Of a stretch of 40,239 nt of DNA, positions 16,901 through 28,924 are shown one piece after another. The position numbers and the translations under genes were made by a program. Within the stretch, counting starts at the first letter, position 1. Every line of letters starts with the position of its first letter. The stretch is from Marinobacter sp. B9-2 (GTDB lineage: Bacteria; Pseudomonadota; Gammaproteobacteria; Pseudomonadales; Oleiphilaceae), in NCBI GenBank assembly GCA_003030785.1, contig PYVH01000021.1, positions 1-40,239 on the forward strand, given 5' to 3'. The notes under the pieces were generated by a model. It worked only from the letters and a program-made list of their open reading frames with translations, did not search any database and was not told the origin of the DNA.

Positions 16901-17911
16901 ATGATCCGCAAATCCCTGACTGCCATGGCTTTTGTCGCCGCCGCTCCTCTGGCATCGGCGCAGTCTGTCTCCATGTGTGTGTTCGATGTCATCGGCGCCA
17001 ATGGAGACTTCTACAATTTCGTCAAAGACTATGCCCTGGAGATGAAAGGTCATGGCGTGGATTTCCAGCTGAAACCCTACACCGATGAAGGTGTGGCGAT
17101 TGGTGATTTTAATGCCGGGCAATGCGATGCGGTTGCCGCCACGGACATCCGGATTCGACCATTTAACAAGTTCACGGGCAGCATCAGCGCCGTGGGAGCC
17201 CTTCCCACCTACGACAACCTGAAAACCCTGTTGGCCACTCTGGCGCAGCCCAAAGCAGCGCCATTGATGAAGGATAACGGGTACGAAGTGCTCGGGATCA
17301 TTCCTGTCGGTGCCGGCTATCTGTTTGTAAACGATCGCAGTATTGATACCGCCGGCGAGCTGGCCGGCAAGCGTATGGCAACCCTGGACTACCAGAAAGA
17401 CGCCATTCATATGGTGAACTTCGTCAAAGCCACGGTCGTGCCCTCCGACATCACCAACTTCGCCGGCAAGTTCAACAACGGTTCGGTGGATACCGCCTAT
17501 GCGCCGGCTTTTGCTTACGAAGCTCTGGAACTCTACAAGGGCATTGGCGAGAACGGCGGGGTGGTGGACTATCCGCTGGCACAGCTGACGCTTCAGATGG
17601 TTGCCCGTGATGACGTGCTGGACGACGAAACCGCCCAGAAAGCCCGGGAAGTTGCCTGGAACATGTTCCCGCAGGCTATGGGCCTGATCGAAGGCCAGGA
17701 AGCGGCCATTCCTGAGGCAAAATGGGTACGCATTCCTGAGAAAGACATCCGCGGCTATCAGGAAATGTTCCGGGAGAACCGGATCGAAATGCGCGATGGT
17801 CTGAACGGCGCCCCGGATGTGTATCACCCGAAAATGATGGGTCTGCTCAGCAAGATCCGGTGTGCAAGTAACCCGGCTGCTGCCGAGTGTACTGCGGCCA
17901 ACCGCGAATAA
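16901..17911 (+). CDS. Periplasmic solute-binding protein, AdeT-like
   Basis: 336 residues with a strong GGAGG site five bases before the ATG. A Sec signal peptide of 20 residues ends ASA-Q. The mature protein closely resembles the Acinetobacter AdeT1/AdeT2 proteins: CVFDVIG near the N terminus, NAGQCDAV, NKFTGSISAVG, GAGYLFVNDRSI and a C-terminal pair of cysteines around KIRCAS and AECTA. AdeT was named as a drug-efflux component in Acinetobacter, but its secretion signal and fold suggest a substrate-binding protein. The four cysteines probably form two disulfides. It sits 15 bp before a TRAP permease gene and has no separate DctP, so it is most likely the binding protein of this transporter. 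The ligand is unknown. Confidence 0.85.
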   Translation: MIRKSLTAMAFVAAAPLASAQSVSMCVFDVIGANGDFYNFVKDYALEMKGHGVDFQLKPYTDEGVAIGDFNAGQCDAVAATDIRIRPFNKFTGSISAVGALPTYDNLKTLLATLAQPKAAPLMKDNGYEVLGIIPVGAGYLFVNDRSIDTAGELAGKRMATLDYQKDAIHMVNFVKATVVPSDITNFAGKFNNGSVDTAYAPAFAYEALELYKGIGENGGVVDYPLAQLTLQMVARDDVLDDETAQKAREVAWNMFPQAMGLIEGQEAAIPEAKWVRIPEKDIRGYQEMFRENRIEMRDGLNGAPDVYHPKMMGLLSKIRCASNPAAAECTAANRE

Positions 17912-17926
17912 CAGGGCGGAACCATC

Positions 17927-19978
17927 ATGAACTGGCGAGCAATTACCGCTCCGGCCGCAAGAACACTCTATCCCGTACATCGGATGTACGGGGCCGTCCT
18001 GCTGCTCTTGCTGTTGTTTACGTTGCTGTTGGGGATGGGCAATTCCCTGCATTCCCGACTGCTCTGGGTCGGCGAACAGGCCTGGCCAAACTACTATTTG
18101 CTGAATCCGGATGCCACGGAGCCCACGTGCCAGTTGGAGATGGATATCGACGCCGAGGTTGCCCGCCGAGTGGCCAGTTACAAGCCGGACCCGGATGACC
18201 TTTTCAGTTCACCGCCTAATCCGGAAGCCATTCGCAAATCCCTCCGGAGCAATCTGGAACTCTGCCAGCAGCAATACGAAGTCTATGAGCAGAACCTGGT
18301 GCACGCCACGCCAGCTCTCGGGGCCTTCAAGACCGTAGAGCAGGGGCTGGCGGACTTCCTGCTTGAGAACATTGAGCTTAACAAGTACCTGTTTATCGCA
18401 ATGTTCGCGATGGCTGCGGCAATCGCTGCACTGGATACCGACCACATTGCGCTTCGCCTGCCTCGCAACCGTGCCGAATGGCGGTTGAGCCAGGGTGTGC
18501 AGTTTGTGGTTAATGGCCTGATGGTGCTGTCGCTGAACGCTTATCTTGGGAAACTGGCCGCGTCGCCGGGTTCGGAAGACACCATGAACCTGCAGTATGC
18601 CTGGGGCGGGGTCTTCGGCCTGTTCATGGTGATTAACGCCGTCCGGTTCCTGAACGTTCCGGAACGGATCCGTTCCGGCGGGCTTTCCGCCTCGTCCGGT
18701 CTGGTGATTCCGCTCTACTGTGCCATGGGCCTGATCGCCATGAGCTATTTCTTCCTGGTAGACGGTTACGCCTCGGGCCTGGCCATCTATTTCGGGATGA
18801 TGTCCAACCTGTCGTCCATGTTCATCAACATCGGCCTTTACGTGCTGGTGGGCATGATGCTGAAGCAGACCCGGATCCCGGAACTTCTGCTGAATCTTAT
18901 CAAACCTTTCAATCTGCCAGCACCGCTGCTGGCCTCGGTGATCATCTTCGCAACTGCGTTTCCGACCGCGTTCACCGGCGCATCGGGCATTTTCATCCTG
19001 GCCGTGGGTGGCGTTGTTTATGACGAACTCCGCCGTGCCGGTGCAGGACGGCAGCTGTCCCTGGCAACGACCGCCATGTCGGGCAGCCTGGGCGTTGTGC
19101 TGAATCCTTGCCTGCTGATTGTTGTCGTGGCTGCGCTTAATAAAGAAGTCACCACCACAGAGATGTACAGCTGGGGCTTCTGGGTCTTTATCATGTCGGC
19201 AACGCTGTTTTCGCTGATTGTCTGCAAGACCCAGGGCAATTGGAAGCCTCGTCCGGCGCCGGGCGCGTTCCGTGCTGCTCTCTCGGAAAGTCGTGCCTTG
19301 CTGCCTTATGTGGTTGTGGCTGCTCTGGTCATCCTGTCGATCTGGGTTGTTCTGGGATTGAAGTTCAACGAGTACAGCGCCCCGCTGATCCTGCCGTTGG
19401 TCATGCTGGCTCTGGTCCTTCTGGATTCCGGCCGGAGCCGTGAGGCGCAGGGCCACACCCGCTCTCAGGCGTTCTGGAACCGAAGCTCCGCCGCTGCCAG
19501 CGATTCAGCGGTGCATATCGGAGCCCTGCTTGCGCTTATCGGGTTTTCGATCTGCCTGGGCGGTATCCTCGAACGCTCGGATATTGTTCACGCGCTTTTC
19601 CCGGAGGACCTGACCAGTCCCTGGATCGCCATGCTGGTGATTGTGGTTATGCTCACGGTAATCGGGATGGTTATGGACCCGTTCGGCGCGGTAATCCTGG
19701 TGTCGGCCACCATTGCCCAGCCAGCTATCCAGCTGGGTATTGATCCGCTGCATTTCTGGATTGTCTGCCTGGTGGCGTTCGAGCTTGGCTATCTGAGCCC
19801 GCCAGTGGCACTGAACCACCTTCTTACCCGTCAGGTTGTGGGCGAAACGGAAGTGCTGGCGGCAGAGCGCACCGGTTCGTTCTGGCATCGCTATGAGCGT
19901 CTGCTGCTGCCTCTGGCTGTGATGGGGCCAACACTGTTGTTCGTGGCCTTTGTGCCGATGCTGTTCTACGCGTTGTAA
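17927..19978 (+). CDS. Fused TRAP-type permease (small and large membrane parts)
   Basis: 683 residues with many membrane helices. The C-terminal two-thirds resemble the TRAP large (DctM) subunit: GMMSNLSSMFINIGLY, then FPTAFTGASGIFILAVGG, GSLGVVLNPCLL and, near the end, YLSPPVALNHLL. The N-terminal part holds one membrane helix (about 22-40), a roughly 100-residue polar, periplasm-sized segment with two cysteines, and further helices that take the place of a DctQ small subunit. A polar insertion of this size is not usual in DctQ. The start follows AGGGCGGA and lies 15 bp after the binding-protein gene. It probably forms a sodium- or proton-driven importer for the ligand of the AdeT-like protein. 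Confidence 0.85.
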   Translation: MNWRAITAPAARTLYPVHRMYGAVLLLLLLFTLLLGMGNSLHSRLLWVGEQAWPNYYLLNPDATEPTCQLEMDIDAEVARRVASYKPDPDDLFSSPPNPEAIRKSLRSNLELCQQQYEVYEQNLVHATPALGAFKTVEQGLADFLLENIELNKYLFIAMFAMAAAIAALDTDHIALRLPRNRAEWRLSQGVQFVVNGLMVLSLNAYLGKLAASPGSEDTMNLQYAWGGVFGLFMVINAVRFLNVPERIRSGGLSASSGLVIPLYCAMGLIAMSYFFLVDGYASGLAIYFGMMSNLSSMFINIGLYVLVGMMLKQTRIPELLLNLIKPFNLPAPLLASVIIFATAFPTAFTGASGIFILAVGGVVYDELRRAGAGRQLSLATTAMSGSLGVVLNPCLLIVVVAALNKEVTTTEMYSWGFWVFIMSATLFSLIVCKTQGNWKPRPAPGAFRAALSESRALLPYVVVAALVILSIWVVLGLKFNEYSAPLILPLVMLALVLLDSGRSREAQGHTRSQAFWNRSSAAASDSAVHIGALLALIGFSICLGGILERSDIVHALFPEDLTSPWIAMLVIVVMLTVIGMVMDPFGAVILVSATIAQPAIQLGIDPLHFWIVCLVAFELGYLSPPVALNHLLTRQVVGETEVLAAERTGSFWHRYERLLLPLAVMGPTLLFVAFVPMLFYAL

Positions 19979-19999
19979 TGTTGAAATGAGATAAAGAAG

Positions 20000-20030
20000 G
20001 CCGCCTGAGGGAAACTTCAGGCGGCTTTCT
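20000..20030 (+). terminator. Rho-independent terminator of the TRAP operon
   Basis: GCCGCCTGA at 20000-20008 pairs perfectly with 20017-20025 around an 8-base loop and is followed by TTTCT. It begins 22 bp after the permease stop. Confidence 0.85.
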
Positions 20031-20138
20031 GCATCTGGAATACAAGAGGAAACGTAGTTTGAACAAAACCGCACAGGGTAATGTTGGTGGTTCGAGGTAT
20101 CCTGTTTGCTGAACGAATTCGGTCCGGTGCAGTAACTT

Positions 20139-22810
20139 ATGGCTTTCCATTACCAGCTCAAATTAGTTTCCGTTCTGTCGTGTCTTTTTATTATTGGCGG
20201 ATGCGGAAGTGGCGGCAGTGATGCGCCCGAAACAGGATGCCTTGGCGAGATAAGTAGTTTCTCAGAAGGTGCGAGTAGTGCTGAATCTGTGTCGGTTAGT
20301 GGAGTGATCGAAATTGAGAGTCAGACCCGAATAGACTCTGACACGGCCGATGATCTTCGTATCAGCCAATTTACAAGTAACAATTGCGATGATGAGGCTC
20401 AGTTGCTTCCTGTTACAGGAATCGCGGGCGGGTATCTCAGTTCGACGGCAGGTAGCTACCCTGTTAGGTCAGATGACAGTGCACGCTTTGATTTTGATGC
20501 GGACAAACAGGACTACTTTAGTGCCGAGCTGAGCTCGGGTGACCGCGTGTCCCTGCAGGTTTTTAATGATGCTGACGTGGATGCGCCGCGACCCCGTCTG
20601 CAAATCTTCGATGGAGGCAACCGGGAGGTCTTTGATAGCGGCAGTAGTGCCTCGTCGCAGCCAATTCTGCATGTAATAGAATCTGAGGCCGGGAACCACA
20701 TCCTTCGGGTGAGCGCAGAGTCTGGAGGACCATTTCGCTACGTGCTGATTGTTGCAGATCGCAATGCAGAAAGCATGATGAACTCAGCCTACCAAGATCC
20801 TGATTTCATTCCGGGTGAGGCGGTCATAACGGTCCGGGGAATGGATTCAAAAAGCTCGAGTGCAAAAGCTATGGCAAGCTTTTTATCCGCGGAATCAGCG
20901 CGGGAACTTCGACCGGGCGTGTGGCATTTACGTCGAGGTGAATCCCGGGATATGGCCACTACAGATCGTAAGCTTGCGAAGGCTGAAACCCTTGCATGGG
21001 TGCGGCGTGTGAATGCTCAGCCAAGCGTTGCGGCCGCGTCTCCAAATTATATTTACCACTCTCAAACCACTGATCCAGGCAAAAATCCTCTTTACGAGCG
21101 CCAATGGAACTCCGATTTGATCAGTCTCCCAATCGCCTGGCAGGCGGCTCCCAATGCGGGCGCCAGTGTTGGTGTTGCGGTTCTTGATACAGGCCTTTTC
21201 AGTTCAACGCCAAACTCTTTGGGGAATTGGCATCCTGATCTGCAGGAGAATGTTCAGGTCGTATCAACGAATTCGTCAACACCCGATTTCGTTGGGATTG
21301 AAAACGATCTGGATAATCAGCCTGGACGGGACTCGAATCCGTCTGACCCGGGTGATGGTCAGCCTCGAAGCAGTAATTTTCATGGTACCCATGTTGCGGG
21401 GATTATCGCTGCCGCTGACAACACGCTTGGAGTGGTTGGTGTAGCCCATCAATCAACTCTGATTCCGGTCCGAGTTCTGGGCGAGGCAGGAACCGGAACG
21501 CTGGCAGACCTCATTGCCGCAATCGAGTGGGCTGGGAGCCAGGACGAGATTGACGTTATCAACCTCAGTCTTGGCGGAGTCGGTCCGGATAGACAGTTGC
21601 AAGATGCGATCGATGCTGCTCACAATGCAGGCAAACTACTAGTAGCTGCGGCAGGTAACCAAGGAACAGACGAGCCAGTCTACCCGGCGGCGTTTGCCAA
21701 TGTGGTTGGCGTTGGCGCTGTGGATGGTGCAGGTAACCGAGCGTCCTATTCCAATATTGGTCCTTCTGTCAGCTTGGTAGCTCCGGGTGGTGACGCCAGC
21801 CGAGATGCAAACCTGGATACCCGGGCCGACCTGATAATCAGCACCTGGGGGGCGGATGACAATGGAGTGTTTGAACCAGGCTACGCAGGGCTCCAGGGCA
21901 CATCCATGGCTGCACCACATGTATCAGGTGTCTATGCGCTGATGAAAGCAGAAAGGCCACAGCTTGATTCTGGGCAATTTTTTGCTCTGCTTTTGGACGG
22001 ACAGTTGACTGAGGTTGTTGGTAATACTACGGAATATGGATCAGGACTGATTAATGCTGTGAAGGCTATGGACGCAGCTCTGGAAGGGAATATACCGTCG
22101 ATTCTTGGCGCTTCTCCGTCAGTTCTGGCGTTTGATAGTAACAGCAGCGAGCGACAAATTATGCTTAACCGGTATCCCTCGCAAGCTGAGATGACTGTGA
22201 CTGGCATTAATACCGGTGAGCAATGGCTTGAGGTAGGAGCTGGATTGGTCGTTGGAGAGCCTGTGCCAGAGACTATGAGTGTGAGCATAAACGCTGAGTT
22301 AATCGGTGAGAATGAATCCGCCACTACAAATCTTGAGGTCCGCTATGAGGTTGAAAGTGGCGAGGAAAAGGCGCTCTCTGTGCCAGTGAATGTAAGGTTG
22401 GTTGACCCGCTAGATGCCCGGGATGCTGGCAGGCATTATGTGTTACTGGTCTCAACCGATTCCGACCGGGCAACGGAGTACCAAGTGGTAGCGTCTGCAA
22501 TTGGAGGTCAATACAATTTCGCTTTTGAGAACGTCGAGCCCGGTACCTATTTTCTCGTTGCAGGAACTGACATGGACAACAATGGGTTCATCTGCGAAAA
22601 CGGAGAAGCTTGTGCCGAGTATCCTGTGAATGGTCTGCCACAGACAATTGAGGTGGGAGAGAGCGGCCCAGATTCACTTCGCCTGAGCACAAGCTTTAGA
22701 CGGCCAACAATCAGTTCACTTGGAGGTCCTCGCGTCAACTTTGACGGTTATCGTTTATTCTCCAATGCCGAAGTGGAAGAACATCCGATGCGCCGAATGG
22801 AGATCAATCG

Positions 22811-22814
<4 letters not shown>
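20139..22814 (+). CDS. Subtilisin-like (S8) serine protease lipoprotein
   Basis: 891 residues. The signal peptide ends in the lipobox IGGC (Cys22), so it should be membrane-tethered and exposed. Residues about 110-215 resemble a PPC-type beta domain, then a short propeptide-like stretch (about 225-300). The protease domain has the catalytic triad Asp350 (VAVLDTG), His415 (HGTHVAG) and Ser589 (GTSMAAPHVSG), with oxyanion Asn507 in AAAGNQG; all are intact. The last 270 residues are beta-rich with a calcium-loop-like DMDNNGF segment. The ATG lacks a clear ribosome-binding site. GC content is visibly lower than in the flanking genes, which suggests acquisition or relaxed evolution. It is translationally coupled to a PrcB-like gene, an arrangement reminiscent of dentilisin. 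Confidence 0.9.
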
Positions 22815-25250
<2,436 letters not shown>

Positions 25251-25345
25251 TATACTTTAAGGTGCTATAAACAGCATCCTTTATTCTTTCTCTGTATTCT
25301 GCAAACTCGTTATCCTGCCAGTTTTCTGATCGGGAAGAACCGTTG

Positions 25346-27124
25346 ATGGACTGGCAGGGTTGGTTTGCGCTGGGCCTCGCAGGCACCGCGCTGATACTCA
25401 TGAGTGCAGGGCGATTTGCGCCCCATCTGGTAATGATGGGCGTGCTTGTGGTGCTCAGTGCCAGCGGAATTGTGTCCGCGGATCAGGCTCTTGCCGGATT
25501 CAGTAACAGTGGCCTGATCACCGTTGTTGCCATGTTCGTGGTGGCAGCGGGTATTCACCACTCCGGCGGTGTCGATCTGCTGGTGCATCACCTGCTTCGC
25601 AATCCCAAGACTGTCCGGTCTGCCCAGGCCCGGATTGCGCTCCCGGTATCCCTTCTGAGTGGTTTTCTCAACAACACCCCGGTCGTTGCCACCATGATTC
25701 CGGCGGTGCATGCCTGGTCCCGGAAGATCGGTATTTCTCCGTCGAAATTGATGATTCCCCTGAGCTATTCCGCCATTCTCGGCGGTACCCTCACACTGAT
25801 CGGAACCAGCACCAACCTGGTCGTTAATGGTCAGTACCAGCAACTGACCGGCGAGCAGGGTTTCTCCATCTTCTCCATTACGGCCGTCGGACTGCCGGTG
25901 GCCATCATCGGTGTTGCGGCCCTCCTGCTGGTTATGCCCAGAGCGTTGCCGGACCGCAAGGACCAGCAGAAATTCGGTTCCATGAGGGAATTCACTCTGG
26001 AGGTCGCGGTGTCGTTCGACGGCCCCCTGGTCGGGAAGACCGTAGGTGAGGCCGGGCTCCGGGAGTTGGAGCGGCTGTATCTGGTCGAGATCGAACGCGA
26101 CGGCAGCGTGGTTACCGCTGTGCCGTCGGAAGAGCGGCTTCGGGGTGGCGATCGACTGGTGTTTGCCGGCGATACCCAGGCGATTTCAGACCTTCTGCGG
26201 ATCAATGGCATTGTACCCTCTGTCCACGAGGATGAGCCGAGTCTGAGCAAGGATAGGGCCGAACGGCGGCTGGTGGAGGCCGCATTGTCGCCCCAGTCTG
26301 ACGTACTTGGCCTGACCATTCGGGACGCGCGCTTCCGGGATCGTTACGGTGCTGTTGTATTGGCCGTTGCCAGAGGCGGGGAGCGGGTCTCCGGCAACCT
26401 CGGGAATATTCGACTAAAACCCGGCGATGTTTTGCTTCTGGAAGCTCGTCCCGCCTTTGTCAGTCGCCAGCGCTATAACAAGGACTTCCTGCTGATCAAT
26501 GATCTGGAAACCGAGACGCCCCGGCATGACCGGGCCTGGCTGTCCTGGGGAATCCTGTTGGTGCTGGTAGGGCTCGCCGCCTGTGGCACCCTGAGTATGC
26601 TTAACGCGGCCCTGTTGGGCGCCGCGGGAATGATTCTGACCGGCTGCTGCTCGGTTGGCCAGGCCCAGAAATCGGTGGATGTGCCGGTCATTCTCACTAT
26701 TGCCGCCTCCTTTGCCATGGGCGCGGCCCTTGAACAGACTGGTGCGGCAGGCTTTGTTGCCGAAGGCATTCTTGAGTTCAGTCAGGGCAACGTCTTGTTA
26801 ACCATTCTGCTGGTCTATCTGGTGGTGTCGGTGCTGACTGAGGTTATTACCAACAACGCAGCCGCTGTGCTGGTAATCCCCATCGTTCTCTCAATGACGA
26901 CCAGTATGGGCGTGGCTGCCGAGCCGTTTGTAATCGCCGTCATGATGGCCGCGTCGGCCAGCTTTGCAACGCCGCTGGGGTATCAGACCAACATGATGGT
27001 GTTCGGCCCCGGCGGTTACCGGTTCAGTGATTTCGTGCGGGTAGGGCTGCCAATGAACGTGTTTATTGGTGCCGTCACGGTGGTGGTCATCGCCCTGGTG
27101 TACGACATCAGCCTCAGCTTATGA
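25346..27124 (+). CDS. SLC13-type (DASS) permease with two TrkA-C domains
   Basis: 592 residues from the ATG at 25346 (GGGAAG upstream). The transmembrane halves carry the paired family motifs NNTPVVATMIP / GTSTNLVVNG and NNAAAVLVIPI / GYQTNMMVFGPGGY. Between them, about residues 210-385, are two cytosolic RCK-C/TrkA-C domains (e.g. ERLRGGDRLVFAGD and IRLKPGDVLLLEA). Such proteins move sulfate, dicarboxylates or related anions with sodium; the substrate cannot be read here. The stop codon overlaps that of the convergent EAL gene by 6 bp, so transcripts of both genes overlap. Confidence 0.88.
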   Translation: MDWQGWFALGLAGTALILMSAGRFAPHLVMMGVLVVLSASGIVSADQALAGFSNSGLITVVAMFVVAAGIHHSGGVDLLVHHLLRNPKTVRSAQARIALPVSLLSGFLNNTPVVATMIPAVHAWSRKIGISPSKLMIPLSYSAILGGTLTLIGTSTNLVVNGQYQQLTGEQGFSIFSITAVGLPVAIIGVAALLLVMPRALPDRKDQQKFGSMREFTLEVAVSFDGPLVGKTVGEAGLRELERLYLVEIERDGSVVTAVPSEERLRGGDRLVFAGDTQAISDLLRINGIVPSVHEDEPSLSKDRAERRLVEAALSPQSDVLGLTIRDARFRDRYGAVVLAVARGGERVSGNLGNIRLKPGDVLLLEARPAFVSRQRYNKDFLLINDLETETPRHDRAWLSWGILLVLVGLAACGTLSMLNAALLGAAGMILTGCCSVGQAQKSVDVPVILTIAASFAMGAALEQTGAAGFVAEGILEFSQGNVLLTILLVYLVVSVLTEVITNNAAAVLVIPIVLSMTTSMGVAAEPFVIAVMMAASASFATPLGYQTNMMVFGPGGYRFSDFVRVGLPMNVFIGAVTVVVIALVYDISLSL

Positions 27125-28435
27125 AGAGGGTTCCGTCGGGTTGGCGAGAATGTCGCAGCACAGCACCTGAAGCTTGCCATCCTGATAATACCCCAGTGAC
27201 AGGGTGACGCACATATAAGCCCCGGTAACGCAGAGATACGGTGCGGTAACGTGCAGGCTCTCCGGTTGGGCCAAAGCCTGGCGCAGATACTGTTGGCGGT
27301 ACCAGTCGGCGCTGCTGGTGCTTTCCAGCGGTTTGAAGCGCGGGTCCATGTTGCGGGTGCCGGCGTCGGAAATCAGGGTGTCGTCAATCTGAACGCCCTT
27401 GTCGTCGACCAGGTAACAACGGGAGACCGCAGGGTGATTCAGCAGTTCCAGGCAGGACTGCTGCATGCTCATGCCGCTACGCAGTTTGGTAATGGCGTGG
27501 TCGAAAAAGCCACTGAAAAAATCCACCAGTTGCCGAGTCGGATCCAGCGTGACCTGGTTACGGGTTTTATATTCCTGCAACAGGTGGTCGAAATCCGCGG
27601 GTGCATGGGCCAACTGATCCAGATCGATGCTCGGTCTTCGGAAATAGAACCCCTGCACGAAGTCAACGCCGGCATCAATGGCGATCATTGCCTGATCCCG
27701 GGTTTCCACACCTTCCAGGAGCACCAGGCAGCCCGACTGGTGCAGCAGTGACACAATGCCGTTCAGAATCTGGCGAGCCTTGTGATCATCCGTCGCCCGG
27801 GTGAGCAGTTTCCGGTCCAGCTTCACAATGTCCGGCGACAGGTTCCAGATTCGTTCGAAATTGGAATGGCCGGCACCGAAATCATCAATGGCGGTCAGGC
27901 AGCCCAGTTTCTTGTAGTAGGCAACCGTTTCCCGCAGTCTTTCCGCGTCGTCTGTTGGCTGCTCGACGATTTCCATCACAATGCGATGGGGAGGCAGGCC
28001 TGTTTTCGCGAGTAACTGTCCGAAAAATGAATCCGCCTGGCTTCCGCTGGTCACCACCTGCGGCGACACGTTCAGGAACAGCCAGTTCAGTTGATCCCGG
28101 ATGCCACTGTAGTTGCGTATGTGCAGGTAGCGGCAGAGGCGGTCAAGAAGCAGATTCTCCGCATCGGATGCGGGCAGCTGGAAAAGGTGGAGCGGAAGGA
28201 CGGCTGAGTTATCGGTATCGAAGGCCCTGATCAGTGCCTCGTAGCCAACGATACGCTTGTGCGAAATGCTGTAGATGGGCTGCAGCGCCGTTCTGAGCGT
28301 CAATCCCTGAAAGTCTGCGGTCCATGTATCTCCTTCCCTGTTCAGCATAGGGGACAACAGTTCCACTTCGGGAGCCGTCAGCTTTTCAGGGAGGCGTTTC
28401 GACATAAACGATTCTGGTTGATTGAACGAACGCAT
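27119..28435 (-). CDS. EAL-domain c-di-GMP phosphodiesterase with C-terminal sensor-like domain
   Basis: 438 residues from the ATG at 28435; a TTG-start extension to 28531 and a shorter start at 28405 are possible. The EAL domain covers about residues 40-285 and keeps the catalytic set: Glu66 in YEALIRA, Asn in LFLNVSP, Glu in MEIVEQ, the Asp pair in AIDDFGAGHSN, Lys in VKLDRKLL, Glu in LLEGVET and Gln in VQGFYF. It should therefore hydrolyse c-di-GMP. The C-terminal part (about 300-438) resembles the PAS-like domain found after EAL in YkuI-type proteins and probably senses a signal. No transmembrane helix. It is convergent with, and overlaps, the SLC13 gene. Confidence 0.87.
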   Translation of the reverse strand: MRSFNQPESFMSKRLPEKLTAPEVELLSPMLNREGDTWTADFQGLTLRTALQPIYSISHKRIVGYEALIRAFDTDNSAVLPLHLFQLPASDAENLLLDRLCRYLHIRNYSGIRDQLNWLFLNVSPQVVTSGSQADSFFGQLLAKTGLPPHRIVMEIVEQPTDDAERLRETVAYYKKLGCLTAIDDFGAGHSNFERIWNLSPDIVKLDRKLLTRATDDHKARQILNGIVSLLHQSGCLVLLEGVETRDQAMIAIDAGVDFVQGFYFRRPSIDLDQLAHAPADFDHLLQEYKTRNQVTLDPTRQLVDFFSGFFDHAITKLRSGMSMQQSCLELLNHPAVSRCYLVDDKGVQIDDTLISDAGTRNMDPRFKPLESTSSADWYRQQYLRQALAQPESLHVTAPYLCVTGAYMCVTLSLGYYQDGKLQVLCCDILANPTEPSS

Positions 28436-28618
28436 CAGTCGCCCCAGTCCGGCGCCTGAACTGTCTTTTATCAGTACAGATAATGCGTGAAAACGCGCGA
28501 AGTTACTGATTGTTGGAGGGAAGGTTGCCAAAAAAACGCGTTTATTACCACTGTTTCATGTAGAAACTGGAAACGGTTTGTATCTTTCGCTGTCTGGAAG
28601 AGCGGAGGGGAGAGCCCA

Positions 28619-28636
28619 GCGGTCCGGGCGGACCGC
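28619..28636 (-). terminator. GC hairpin after the candidate small ORF
   Basis: GCGGTCC and GGACCGC pair perfectly around a 4-base loop. Read on the minus strand it follows the stop of the tiny ORF by about 8 bases. No T tract follows, so it could be an attenuator-type stem or a rho-dependent stop rather than a classical terminator. Confidence 0.35.
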
Positions 28637-28643
28637 CAGAGAA

Positions 28644-28691
28644 TCAGTTGTTACTGGGTACAACCACGCTTTCGTCGAATTCGAGTTCCAT
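28644..28691 (-). CDS. Candidate 15-residue small protein
   Basis: ATG to TGA encodes MELEFDESVVVPSNN, with AGAGG seven bases before the start. A TTGTTC...TAAACT promoter-like pair lies about 55-85 bases upstream on the same strand, and a GC hairpin follows the stop. The acidic peptide resembles nothing I know. It may be a leader or an unannotated small protein, or chance. Confidence 0.25.
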   Translation of the reverse strand: MELEFDESVVVPSNN

Positions 28692-28817
28692 GTCCTGTCC
28701 TCTCGGTCAATGAGGCCCCAGACGGGGCGTCCAAATATGCATTAAGTTTATCGTTGCTATAATTTTGAACAATCCGTAAAACCCCTATACGACCAAAGGC
28801 AAAAGGGCGTGGAATGG

Positions 28818-28830
28818 TCAGAAATTCTGA
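28818..28830. promoter_or_regulatory. Perfect 13-bp palindrome, possible operator
   Basis: TCAGAA-A-TTCTGA lies just upstream of a possible -35/-10 pair (TTGATT at 28850-28855, TTTCTA at 28873-28878) for the cytochrome b561 gene. A dimeric regulator could bind it; none is identified. Confidence 0.3.
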
Positions 28831-28924
28831 TGTAACGCTGCAAAAGATTTTGATTTCCTTCATCGGGCCAAGTTTCTAGACTCGGTTGCATCGTTTGAAC
28901 CAGGGAACAGGGTGATTTCTCGTC

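Larger units (their letters stand above)
28436..28924. other. 489-bp gap between EAL gene and cytochrome b561 gene
   Basis: A comparatively AT-rich region without a long gene. It holds a candidate 15-residue ORF and a GC hairpin on the minus strand, a short palindrome, and the promoter region of the cytochrome gene, listed separately. Confidence 0.7.
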
